Shown here piece after piece: positions 21,904 to 30,200 of a DNA stretch of 43,916 bases. The notes under the pieces were generated by a model. The model did no database searches. It was not told the origin of the DNA and saw only the letters and a list, made by a program, of their open reading frames with translations. Source of the stretch: a virus. A program made the translations under genes and the position numbers. The stretch is taken from the IMG/VR virus record IMGVR_UViG_3300036799_000069, positions 1 through 43,916 of that record; one strand, given 5' to 3'. How positions within the stretch are numbered: the stretch's first letter is position 1; every line of letters begins with the position of its first letter.

Positions 21904-22266
21904 GTGACACCAGAGGCGCAAGAGGTGAGTCGGGTCGTCCTACACGGCAAAGACGCCGTCAAGGGCGACCCGACGACCGTAGTAGCAATGAAATTCAGCG
22001 ACGGCACCTGGGGCCTACACGTCCCCACCGAATCGCACACAGTGCGGCTCCACTCCGACGCCGTCGCCGCGCTCGCCCAAGCCCTCGACCCCGCCGGCCC
22101 CGCCGCGGTGGTCCTCGCGTTGCAAGACAACGCCGGCCGCATGACGTTCCTGCACGCACCCGTCAGTCACGGCGCACAGTCAGTACTCCCGAGCGGCATC
22201 GTCAGCGCGTTGCAGACCGCGCTGCACGCGCTGCACAAAGCCCAACGGCTACTCGGGTCGCGCTAA
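21904..22266 (+). CDS. Hypothetical protein, 120 aa
   Basis: GTG start. The sequence has a beta-rich N-terminal half (VVLHGKDAVKGDPTTVVAMK, TWGLHVPTESHTVRLHSD) and a helical C-terminus (SGIVSALQTALHALHKAQRL). No motif is recognised. It is the last gene before the structured noncoding gap. Confidence 0.55.
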   Translation: MTPEAQEVSRVVLHGKDAVKGDPTTVVAMKFSDGTWGLHVPTESHTVRLHSDAVAALAQALDPAGPAAVVLALQDNAGRMTFLHAPVSHGAQSVLPSGIVSALQTALHALHKAQRLLGSR

Positions 22267-22536
22267 GCTGACCCTGGGCACAGCCGCTGCCCGCCAGCCC
22301 CCACCGTGTCCCCCCGACCGGTGGGGGCGCCCCTATATATAAGGTCACGCTGGCAGGCTTTGTCGCGCCACCAAGCTCCACTCCTCGGCTTGGTGTCCTG
22401 CGCGACCGGCCCGCCGACTGGTGGCGTCTATTTGGCTCCTGGCGCCACCAGTCCCTCCCGTAGCATGTGTGGCAGCGGCCAGCGCGTCCGCCTCCGTAGC
22501 CCAGGTACGCAGGTGGAAACGGCGCCCGCTGGTCGC

Positions 22537-22577
22537 CTAACGGCCCCCGCTGTAGTCCATGCACCGGGGGCCGTTAG
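22537..22577. terminator. Strong 13-bp GC-rich hairpin
   Basis: CTAACGGCCCCCG (22537-22549) pairs perfectly with CGGGGGCCGTTAG (22565-22577) around a 15-base loop, followed by TCT. This is the strongest of the four hairpins in the gap and the most terminator-like. It sits just before the operator and start of the connector-tail operon. Confidence 0.6.
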
Positions 22578-22601
22578 TCTGCCCGCACCCGATTACCCAC
22601 C

Positions 22602-22619
22602 GTGACACACGTGTGTCAC
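22602..22619. promoter_or_regulatory. Operator S9, perfect 18-bp palindrome
   Basis: GTGACACACGTGTGTCAC is a perfect 18-bp palindrome, the longest and most symmetric member of the ACACGTGT site family. It lies 30 bases before the start of the connector gene and 25 bases after a terminator-like hairpin. It may control the whole tail operon. Confidence 0.65.
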
Positions 22620-22648
22620 ACGGCCACCTGAAAGCGTGTGGTCAGGGA

Positions 22649-23686
22649 ATGGTTGCCTACGCAACACGCCGGCGTGTCCAACTCGCCATGGACACCAAGA
22701 CGACCGCGCGCAACGCCGCCCAGATCGACGACGCTCTCGAGAGCGCGTCCCGCGAGGTCGACGGGCTCTGCAACCGGGTGTTCTACCCCACCACCCGCAC
22801 CCAGACGTGGGATTACCCACTCGCTGACCGCTCCCGTCCCTGGCGTTTGTGGCTCAACGACGACGAACTGATCTCCGTCAGCTCCCTGGTCACCGGGGCC
22901 GTCACCGTCGCCGCAAGTGACATCCTCCTGCGTCCCGACCACGGGCCCCCGTTTAACTCCATTGAGATCCGCCGCTCCACTATCGGGGCCTACCAGTCGT
23001 CCACAGACCTGCAACGCGCCATCACAGCGGTGGGTGTGTTCGGGTACGACCTGGTCGAAGCGGCGGCGGGGACGCTGGCGAGCTCGTGCACGTCGGGTGC
23101 GACCACGGTCACCGTGTCGGACTCCAGTGTGATCGGGCCGGGGTCGTTGCTGCGGGTCGGCACGGAACGGGTGGTGTGCACCGAAGCGTCCATGGTGGCA
23201 ACGGCCGCAACGGTGGCAGCACCGGGCCTGACCGCGACCGCGGGGAACGTCACGGTGCCATTGTCGGGGGCGGGCCCGGTGGTCGGTGAGGTGATCCTGG
23301 TCGACAGTGAGCGGATGCTGGCCGTGGACCTGGTCGGCACGAACCTCACGGTGCGCCGCGCGTGGGATGGCAGCGTGCTGGCCGCGCATTCAGCCGGTGC
23401 GGTGATCAACGCGTTGCGGCAGCTCACGGTGACCCGCGGTGCGCTGGGGACGTCAGCGGCGGCTCACAGCTCCGCTGACGTAGTGGTCCGGCACGTGTTC
23501 CCCGGTGGGATCGTGAACCTCACGGTGGCCCTGGCCGTAGTCGAGCTGGGCAGCGAGTCCACGGGATACACCATTGACCGGCGCTCGGAGCAGTCACCTC
23601 AACTCGCGGCCACTAACGCACTCAGTCAGCTAATCGACCGAGTCACGACGCAATATGGCCGGAAGAATAGGATGCGTGCAGTATGA
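22649..23686 (+). CDS. Head-tail connector/adaptor protein
   Basis: 345 residues. The start MVAYATRRRVQLAMDTKTTA is chosen by length; a second ATG at 22688 (MDTKTTARNAAQ) is also possible and has a palindrome ACACGCCGGCGTGT just upstream. DTKTTARNAAQIDDALESAS and REVDGLCNRVFYPTTRTQTW match the N-terminal helices of gp6-like adaptors (bundle that docks under the portal). A long beta-rich insertion with Val/Thr/Ala strands follows (residues about 140-300), then the C-terminal SPQLAATNALSQLIDRVTTQ. The insertion makes it much longer than a usual adaptor (about 110 residues), so it may also carry a decoration-like or Ig-type region. Confidence 0.7.
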   Translation: MVAYATRRRVQLAMDTKTTARNAAQIDDALESASREVDGLCNRVFYPTTRTQTWDYPLADRSRPWRLWLNDDELISVSSLVTGAVTVAASDILLRPDHGPPFNSIEIRRSTIGAYQSSTDLQRAITAVGVFGYDLVEAAAGTLASSCTSGATTVTVSDSSVIGPGSLLRVGTERVVCTEASMVATAATVAAPGLTATAGNVTVPLSGAGPVVGEVILVDSERMLAVDLVGTNLTVRRAWDGSVLAAHSAGAVINALRQLTVTRGALGTSAAAHSSADVVVRHVFPGGIVNLTVALAVVELGSESTGYTIDRRSEQSPQLAATNALSQLIDRVTTQYGRKNRMRAV

Positions 23687-23778
23687 CGGGACTACTCGTG
23701 GCATCCATCATCTTCGGTGACCTAGTACTGACGGTATCTCTCATCGTGCTGTTCCTGGACTTCAGGGGACGGCGGTGA
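23683..23778 (+). CDS. Single-pass membrane micro-protein, 31 aa
   Basis: ATG overlaps the connector stop; its own stop overlaps the next GTG. MTGLLVASIIFGDLVLTVSL then IVLFLDFRGRR is one hydrophobic helix with a basic end. It sits unexpectedly in the middle of the connector genes. Real by its coupling on both sides; role unknown. Confidence 0.45.
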   Translation: MTGLLVASIIFGDLVLTVSLIVLFLDFRGRR

Positions 23779-24134
23779 CGACCAGCGGGCCGATCTTCCA
23801 CGCCGATTCGCTGGTTGAGAAGATGCAAGCGGACATCGCAACTGACATTGCGCAACGCGGGTTCGAGCTGTGGCAAGCGAACCTGTCCGGCAGCCTGCGT
23901 CACCCCACCGGCTACTACCAGTCGCAAATACAGGTAGTCGACCACCCGGACGGGAAAGCCGTCAACGATAACGGCATCGTCTACGGTCCGTGGCTTGAGG
24001 GCGTTGGCAGCCGCAACAGGTCCACCAGATTCAAGGGCTACTTCTCGCTACGTCGCGCTATGGAAACCTTGCAGTCCGAGGCGACGGACATAGCGCAGAA
24101 GTCCGTAGATGAGTTCATTGCGGCGGTGAACTGA
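23775..24134 (+). CDS. Head-tail connector, HK97 gp10-like
   Basis: 119 residues, GTG start. ADIATDIAQRGFELWQANLS, then HPTGYYQSQIQVVDHPDGKA and VNDNGIVYGPWLEGVGSRNR followed by RRAMETLQSEATDIAQKSVD match the gp10/HK97-type minor tail or tail-completion family, in which GPWLEG..SRN and the C-terminal helix are conserved. It completes the head-tail joint before the tail tube starts. Position between adaptor and tail terminator fits. Confidence 0.75.
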   Translation: MTTSGPIFHADSLVEKMQADIATDIAQRGFELWQANLSGSLRHPTGYYQSQIQVVDHPDGKAVNDNGIVYGPWLEGVGSRNRSTRFKGYFSLRRAMETLQSEATDIAQKSVDEFIAAVN

Positions 24135-24171
24135 CATCACCAGTCCAGTCACGCCACTCGACCTAGTCGGC

Positions 24172-24609
24172 ATGTTCAACGCCGTGGAAACCCACGCCAT
24201 GACGTGCGGCCTATTCGACACCGTCACGGGACACGAGTCGAAGTCGGCGCCCGGTCACGGACTGCATTACGAGATCTGGGCTGGCCCCATAACCCCCGTC
24301 CAATCGTCCGGGCTGGACACGACCACCGTGCGAGTCACCATCCAAGGCCGCGTCAAATGCGACATGACGAGAGAGCCACTGGACCTGGTCGAAACGGACC
24401 TCCTGTACGCGGTCGACCGACTCATGGCGGCCTACAGCGGACAGTTTCAACTCACCCTCGGCAACGTACGATCCATTGACCTACTGGGCGCTCACGGCGT
24501 TGTGCTGGAGGCTAGGCCGGGGTACATCAGCCAGAATAACAGACTGTTCAGGGTCGCTGACCTCACAATACCCATCATCGTTAACGACGTGTACGGGCAG
24601 GTGGCTTGA
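24172..24609 (+). CDS. Tail terminator-like protein
   Basis: 145 residues from the ATG (MFNAVETHAMTCGLFDTVTG). The in-frame codons before it read DITSPVTPLDLVG and look coding; a true start at a non-standard codon (ATC, 24136) is possible. Segments AGPITPVQSSGLDTTTVRVT, TREPLDLVETDLLYAVDRLM and FRVADLTIPIIVND match actinophage tail terminator proteins, which cap the tail tube. The stop overlaps the next ATG. Position between connector and tube genes agrees. Confidence 0.7.
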   Translation: MFNAVETHAMTCGLFDTVTGHESKSAPGHGLHYEIWAGPITPVQSSGLDTTTVRVTIQGRVKCDMTREPLDLVETDLLYAVDRLMAAYSGQFQLTLGNVRSIDLLGAHGVVLEARPGYISQNNRLFRVADLTIPIIVNDVYGQVA

Positions 24610-25337
24610 TGGCTCCGCAGACCGGGCTAGGTGCGGCACTATACGTTGGTGGGTTCGACTTGTCGGGCGATATCCAGTCACTGGGGAAGTTGACGACCGG
24701 TGGCAAGGCCATCGACATTACCGGGATCAACAAGTCCGCATATGAGCGGTTGCTGGGCATCCGTGACGGCGTGCTCGACATGACCACATTCTTTAACTCC
24801 ACAGGTGAGCACGCACGGTTCTCCACACTGCCGACCACGGACGTCATCAGCACCGCCGTCGTCGGGTCAGGTGTCGGTGCGGCCACGTTCAACCTCGTAG
24901 CCAAGCAGGCCAATTACAACCTGAAACGCGGCAAGAACGGCGAACTGAACTTCGACGTGAGCATGGTCGCTAACGGGTTCGGCACCGTGTGGGGGCAATC
25001 CCTATCCGCTGGTATCCGCACCGATGGTGCGGCGGCGAACGGCACCGCCATTGACAGCGGCGTGGTATCCACCGCGTTCGGCCTAGAAGTGTGGTACCAC
25101 CTACTGGCCTTCACCGGTACCAGTGTCATCATCAAACTCCAAGACAGCGCCGACAACAGCTCATTCGCCGACCTCGCTGGTACCGCCACCTCAGCGCTCA
25201 CCACCGCCGGTCAAGCCGTGTGGTTCAACATCACCGGCACTGTGCGGCGTTACGTCCGAGCCGTCACCGTGGGCACGTTCTCCAATGCGCAGTTCGTGGC
25301 GTCGCTTGCCAGGAATGAGACTGCCGTTGTCTTCTAA
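24609..25337 (+). CDS. Tail tube-like protein, 242 aa
   Basis: Starts at the ATG that overlaps the previous stop (GCTTGATGG). The N-terminal 125 residues (FDLSGDIQSLGKLTTGGKAI, INKSAYERLLGIRDGVLDMT, LKRGKNGELNFDVSM) are a tube-type domain related to the two genes further on. Residues 130-242 form a second, beta-sandwich domain (IIKLQDSADNSSFADLAGTA, WFNITGTVRRYVRAVTVGTF) typical of surface-exposed additions on phage tail proteins. It could be the main tube protein with an Ig-like knob, or a minor tube component. Confidence 0.75.
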   Translation: MAPQTGLGAALYVGGFDLSGDIQSLGKLTTGGKAIDITGINKSAYERLLGIRDGVLDMTTFFNSTGEHARFSTLPTTDVISTAVVGSGVGAATFNLVAKQANYNLKRGKNGELNFDVSMVANGFGTVWGQSLSAGIRTDGAAANGTAIDSGVVSTAFGLEVWYHLLAFTGTSVIIKLQDSADNSSFADLAGTATSALTTAGQAVWFNITGTVRRYVRAVTVGTFSNAQFVASLARNETAVVF

Positions 25338-25788
25338 CGGACTGTTCCGCATCGCCCCCGCCATGGCCGCTGAGGCGTACAAAACGTATTCCATTCGGTC
25401 GCCCATCGGGAGCCACTACCGGCCCGCGACGTGCGCTGAGGTCGACTGCCCCGCACACACCCACGGGTGGACCACCACCGTGGACACCGACACCCCACTA
25501 GGCCGGGAACAGGCCGACTACATCCGTGCCCGCGCTGGCCGGCGCTTCACCGAGGAACGCCTACCCGGCACCCTGGTCGCGTTCCGTTTCCCCGCCGGCC
25601 AGCGCTGCTTCGCGGCCGAATCCCACAAGGTCAGCCTAGGGCGACCCGAGATCTACCTCGTGCGCGGCGGGGACTGGCGGGGCAACCCCCGAGGCGACGG
25701 GGTCCGCAGGCACGTCAGGCCAGACGACTGGATCGAAGACTTCGGTGAGCACCAACAGAACCTCGCTGACCGGCTGAGGCAGGGATAG
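25315..25788 (+). CDS. Conserved tail-region protein, 157 aa
   Basis: The start overlaps the preceding gene by 23 bases (ATG at 25315). The core AYKTYSIRSPIGSHYRPATC AEVDCPAHTHGW is followed by GREQADYIRARAGRRFTEER, AGQRCFAAESHKVSLGRPEI and YLVRGGDWRGNPRGDGVRRH. This matches a widespread, uncharacterised actinophage protein that is usually encoded next to the tail tube genes. Cys and His residues (C...CPAH.H, RCF...HKV) could bind a metal. An internal ATG at 25363 is an alternative start. Role in tail assembly inferred. Confidence 0.7.
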   Translation: MRLPLSSNGLFRIAPAMAAEAYKTYSIRSPIGSHYRPATCAEVDCPAHTHGWTTTVDTDTPLGREQADYIRARAGRRFTEERLPGTLVAFRFPAGQRCFAAESHKVSLGRPEIYLVRGGDWRGNPRGDGVRRHVRPDDWIEDFGEHQQNLADRLRQG

Positions 25789-25795
25789 GAGTCGC

Positions 25796-26206
25796 GTGGC
25801 CAAGACAACAGGACTCGGGTGGACAACGTTCACCGTCGATGACTCCACAGGCGTGGCCCAAGCCGGTGTGCGGACCGACGTGACCGACGTCGACTTCACT
25901 ACGCCACGCACAGCGCAGGAAATCACCAGCATCGATCTGTCCGCGCACGAACGGCTACTACTACTCGCGGACTTCTCCATCAGCCTCAAAGGCAACTTCA
26001 ATGACGCCACAGGTCAGTCACACGCCGTGTTCAAAACTGTGGGGGTGTCCGGGGTATCGAGGCTAACAACCATGACCGTAGCGGGGGCGACACTCGCACC
26101 ACGGGTCCTCTACGAGGAATACACCGTGCAGCGTGCGGCTAATGGGTCGCTGATGTGGGATGCGAAAGGGCTACTAGCGGACGGCACGGTGCCGACGTGG
26201 AGCTAA
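25796..26206 (+). CDS. Tail tube-like protein, first tandem copy
   Basis: 136 residues, GTG start. GLGWTTFTVDDSTGVAQAGV, DVDFTTPRTAQEITSIDLSA, HERLLLLADFSISLKGNFND, SHAVFKTV and the end LLADGTVPTWS make up a compact tube domain. The next gene repeats the same plan almost motif for motif. One of them is probably the major tail protein, and the other a tip, cap or alternative subunit. The two-copy arrangement looks like tandem duplication followed by divergence. Confidence 0.75.
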   Translation: MAKTTGLGWTTFTVDDSTGVAQAGVRTDVTDVDFTTPRTAQEITSIDLSAHERLLLLADFSISLKGNFNDATGQSHAVFKTVGVSGVSRLTTMTVAGATLAPRVLYEEYTVQRAANGSLMWDAKGLLADGTVPTWS

Positions 26207-26224
26207 CCGAGTTAGGGGCATGAC

Positions 26225-26632
26225 ATGGCTAAAGCATCCGGCGTTGGCTGGACGACCGCCAGCGTTGACGACAGCGCGGGCTCACCACAGGCGATCAAGA
26301 ATGACATCACCGATATTGACTTCACGACACCCCGGTCAGTGCAGGACGTGACCGGGGTCGACAAGTCAGCGATGGAGCGCCTGCTACTCCTGGCCGATTT
26401 TTCCCTCACCCTTAAGGGCGTGTTCAACACGGCAGCCAACCTGTCACATGCCGTGTTCAAAACCGTGCCGTCAACTTCTGTTGCCCGCACAACCACTCTC
26501 ACCGTGAATGGCGTCACCCTCGCTAATGAAGTGCTCTACACCGACTACAAAATCCAGCGCGGCAAGAACGGCGAACTGCCCTGGGATGCCCCCGGCTTGT
26601 TGGCTGATGGCACCGTACCGACGTGGGCATAA
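26225..26632 (+). CDS. Tail tube-like protein, second tandem copy
   Basis: 135 residues. Compare with the copy upstream: GVGWTTASVDDSAGSPQAIK, DIDFTTPRSVQDVTGVDKSA, MERLLLLADFSLTLKGVFNT, SHAVFKTV, LLADGTVPTWA. By eye well over half the residues agree over the full length. The segment KIQRGKNGELPWD also recalls LKRGKNGELNFDV in the 242-residue tube gene. It precedes the assembly chaperones as a major tail protein normally does. GAC-rich ribosome site is weak (GGGGCATGAC). Confidence 0.75.
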   Translation: MAKASGVGWTTASVDDSAGSPQAIKNDITDIDFTTPRSVQDVTGVDKSAMERLLLLADFSLTLKGVFNTAANLSHAVFKTVPSTSVARTTTLTVNGVTLANEVLYTDYKIQRGKNGELPWDAPGLLADGTVPTWA

Positions 26633-26641
26633 GGGGTACCT

Positions 26642-27187
26642 GTGGGGTTCACGCCGAAACGGAAGCAATACAACCTCAAGTTCGAGAATGAGGACTATAA
26701 CGGCCTAGAGGTATCGATGACAGGGTCCAGTCTGGGGGAGGTACTGGACTCCATGAATATCGGCGCACTGATGGGAGAAGCCGACCAATTACGCATCGAC
26801 GCACAGAACGCTGTCACGCCCGACGACCTTAAAGCTATAGCAGCGAAAGCCGCGCGAGTGTCGGACGCCACGGACAGGTTCTACCGTGATTTCGCTAGCC
26901 ACCTCGTGAAATGGAACGTTGAGGAGCCACCCGGCACGCCCGTACCGGCAAACTATGAGGGCGTGAAAACGCAAGAGCTGACGTTCATCGCGGACATCCT
27001 CACTTCATGGCGCACGGCGGTGCAGGGAGTGGAGCCGGATTTATCTCAGCCATCGAACGATGGCGCGCGTTCCCTGGAGGGATCAATTCCGATGGAGCCC
27101 TCATCACCCGACCGGCAGAGCTTGCCCGAGCTGAGTTCATCCTCGGATGCTGCGAACGGTTTAGTTGCCTCCCCAGTCGGCTCCTGA
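26642..27187 (+). CDS. Tail assembly chaperone, first frame
   Basis: 181 residues, GTG start. YNLKFENEDYNGLEVSMTGS, SLGEVLDSMNIGALMGEADQ, FASHLVKWNVEEPPGTPVPA and the end DGARSLEGSIPMEPSSPDRQ match the lambda gpG-type chaperones of actinophages, whose first frame often ends with an SIPME segment. They bind the tape measure protein and tail tube subunits during assembly. The next reading frame (27007-27267) has no good start and would be read by -1 frameshift to make a G-T fusion. Confidence 0.82.
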   Translation: MGFTPKRKQYNLKFENEDYNGLEVSMTGSSLGEVLDSMNIGALMGEADQLRIDAQNAVTPDDLKAIAAKAARVSDATDRFYRDFASHLVKWNVEEPPGTPVPANYEGVKTQELTFIADILTSWRTAVQGVEPDLSQPSNDGARSLEGSIPMEPSSPDRQSLPELSSSSDAANGLVASPVGS

Positions 27188-27267
27188 GTGAGGATGCGGA
27201 GCTAATCCAGTTACTGGCCCTAGAAGATTTGGGCGGTAGTCGAAAACCTAAAGAAGGCGACGGGTAG
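27007..27267 (+). CDS. Tail assembly chaperone, second frame (read by -1 frameshift)
   Basis: This frame overlaps the end of the first chaperone frame by 180 bases and lies one base back from it. FISAIERWRAFPGGINSDGA, LITRPAELARAEFILGCCER and FSCLPSRLLSEDAELIQLLA match the C-terminal part of actinophage gpGT fusion proteins. The ATG at 27007 has no ribosome site, so it is probably not an independent start. Candidate slip sites are GGATTTA (about 27037-27043) and GGAGGGA (about 27075-27082), where the A-site tRNA can re-pair well. The end overlaps the tape measure GTG. Confidence 0.72.
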   Translation: MAHGGAGSGAGFISAIERWRAFPGGINSDGALITRPAELARAEFILGCCERFSCLPSRLLSEDAELIQLLALEDLGGSRKPKEGDG

Positions 27268-30200
27268 TGGCAAACGAGATCGAAATCGTCGTCAAGGCGA
27301 CGTCTTCCGGTCTCAAGGGTGAAATAAAGACAGCAGTCGACGCGGCCATTGCCGGACTCTCAATTGACATTCCCGTCAAGCCTCAGACGGCCGCGCTCTC
27401 CGCCGAGGTGCGGACCGCCGTCACGGAGGCAACGACCGGCGAAAGCATCAACGTCACTGTCAAGGCCGACACCACGGGCCTGCGTGCTGGAGTAACCGCG
27501 GCGGCGACAGAAGCGGCCACCGGGCAAGAGATCAAAGTCCCGATGAACGTAGACTCGACCGGGTTGCGGGAGAAGGTCACCGCGGCTAAGGACGAGGCTA
27601 GCGTCGGGCAACACATCGACATACCCGTCAACATCGATGAGAACCTAGCGCGCACGGCGGGGGAACGGGCAGGAGCAGCCGCCACTCAGGGTATCATATC
27701 GCAATTTCAGAAACTCGACCTCGGTTCATATCTTGCTAACGCTATATCCGTGGCGGTCATACCAGCCATACAGTCCATCGGACAATTGTCCGGCGCGCTT
27801 GGTCTTATTCCCGCCATGGCGGTCGGTGTGGGCACCGCGCTAGCAACGGTGGCAGTCGGTGTCCAGGGCATGGATACGGCCTTCAAGGCTAGCGAAGCGT
27901 CGACCAAGGCGAACTCGGCAGCGCTGAAAGCCGACCAGCAAGCGGCGACGGCGCAAGCCACAGCCACCCAGGCCAGTACGGCAGCGGGCACAGCGAACGT
28001 GGCAGCGCTGAAGCAGCGCGTGGCCGAAGGGGCCGCGCACGTCGCCACCCTGAAAGCCGAAGGGTCAGCTACCGCAGCGCAGAAAGCCGCCATTGCGGGG
28101 GCAACCGCAGAGCAGGCTAGTCTGACAGCCCAGCTCAAAACAGCACAGGCAGCGTACAGCGGCAACACCGCTGCCACTAACGCGTCGTCTACCGCACAAA
28201 AGAACGCTAGTAGCGCTGCCAGTCAGGCGAAATCAGCTCATGAGGCGGCGGCTAAGGCGGCTGACGCGTACGCGGCGTCCATGAAAAACCTAGCGCCCGC
28301 AGCTCAACAGGTTGTGTCGGCCATTATCCAGCTTGAGCCGGCGTTCACATCACTGCGAATGGACGTTCAGCAGCACTTGTTTCAGGGTCTCGGGCAAACT
28401 CTGATGACCGTGGCGAACACTGCGCTACCCGTGGTACGCACCGGACTAACGCAGATGGGTGACTCGCTTAACGCCGTGGTTAAGCAAATCGCGGGGTTTA
28501 TTGAGCTCAAGCAAGCGGCGGACGCGTGGAAAGAGATCTTTGCTAACGTCGCAGCGGCGGCTAAGAACCTGGCAGGCGCGGTCTCCCCTATCTTGCAGAT
28601 CTTCACGCAGGTAGCGCAGGTGGGCTCCCAATTCCTACCCGGCCTAGCGCAAGGGTTCACCGAAGCAGCCACCAAGGCAGCCGAGTTCGTAGCCAACGCG
28701 GCCAAGACGGGACAGCTAGCGCAGTGGATCCAGACCGGCATCGATGCCGTCAAGACGCTGTGGGGCATCTTTACCGACCTTGTACAGATCATCGCGAAAG
28801 TGACTGCCGCACCGGGACCTGGACTACTTGATGCCATTAAGGCCATACTCGACGTCGTATTGCAGTTGATAACCAAATTCCCCGCACTTATCACTCTAGT
28901 GGAGGCGTTCATTGCTCTGTGGGCGACCGCTAAAGTCGTGCAGGGTATTTCTGGAATGGTTACGAGCATTGGCGGTCTACTTCGAGCGTTGGGCCTCATA
29001 GGTCCAGCCGCAGCAACGGCCGCAGCCGCTGAGGCAGGCGTGGGCGCGGCTGGCGTGGCAGCCGGGGCAGCCGGTAGCGCTGGCCTACTCGCTACGTTAG
29101 GTCCAATTGCCCTAGTTGTACTCGCGCTAGCCGGCATCGGTCTGGCGATTTACGAGGTAATCAAGCACTGGGATACGATAAAGCAGGTAGCAACTAATGC
29201 GGCTACGACAATAGCTCAGACAGCGAAGACAGGTGCACAACAGTTCAAGCAGGGTTGGACGGATGGCTGGAACGCCATCAAGAGTGTGTTCAATGCCGGC
29301 GGGTCCGCAGTCACCGCTTCGGCACAAAAAATAACGCAAGCGTATCGTGATGCCTTCACGCCTATACCAGCCATCGCTACCGGCGTCATGGGTGGGCTTA
29401 ACGTCGTCGTCAATGAGGGCGTACACAACATAGCGGCAGCCGTGGGTACGCTGCCCCCGCAGGTACAGGCGCAGCTAGGCCAACTGGCCCCGGCCATGCG
29501 CGGACCCACACAGGCCGCGCTGGCCGGTTTACTGCCCATTGTTACGTCAGGTATACAGAACATCACGAATCAGGTGCAAGGCCTCTCCCCGCAGGTACAG
29601 ACAGCCCTTGCACCCTTATCGCCCGCCATGCAGCAATCAGTCGAGTCGGCTATGGGTGGCCTCCTGCCGGTCGTATCCACTGGTGTCACCAACATAAGCA
29701 CGGCAATAGCATCGCTCCCCCCGGCGGCGGGTACGGCGCTAACGCCATTGCAAGCGGCGATCCAGACCCCGACCGATTCGGCCTTCTCCAACATGCTCAC
29801 TGTAGTACAGACCGGAATCACAAACATCACCACGGCGACTGGGCAGATGCCGAGTCAAGTACAAAGCTCAGTCGGGGATATGTCGACCACCCTGAACCCG
29901 GCTGGACAATCCGCCATGTCCGGGTTCTATCAGGCAATGATTGACTTCTATAACAATACTATAGTCCCCTGGCTGAGCTCGATAGCTGCCTCAATAGCCA
30001 GTCTCAAAGGGCCAGTGCAAAAGGATAGGCAGATCCTAGTCGACAATGGCCGCGCAATCATGGAGGGCCTGCACGCTGGAATGCAGGACCGATGGGCCAG
30101 CATCGCTGACTGGCTCAAAAGCCTAGGCCCACAGATGGGCGATCTAATCGGCACCACATCGGGCGGTTTACCAGTCGACGGCGGCAGTTCGACGGCATCG

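Larger units (their letters stand above)
22267..22648. other. Structured noncoding gap with four strong hairpins
   Basis: 382 bases without a convincing gene. It holds four separate inverted repeats: 22297-22306/22319-22328 (10 bp), 22362-22376/22388-22406 (8 + 7 bp with a bulge), 22416-22426/22443-22453 (11 bp) and 22537-22549/22565-22577 (13 bp). Between the first two is TATATATAAGG (22334-22344), a possible -10 region; between the third and fourth is an operator-like half site (GCATGTGTGGCAG, 22463-22475). The gap ends with a perfect 18-bp operator palindrome. A structured RNA, serial terminators or both are possible. Confidence 0.6.
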
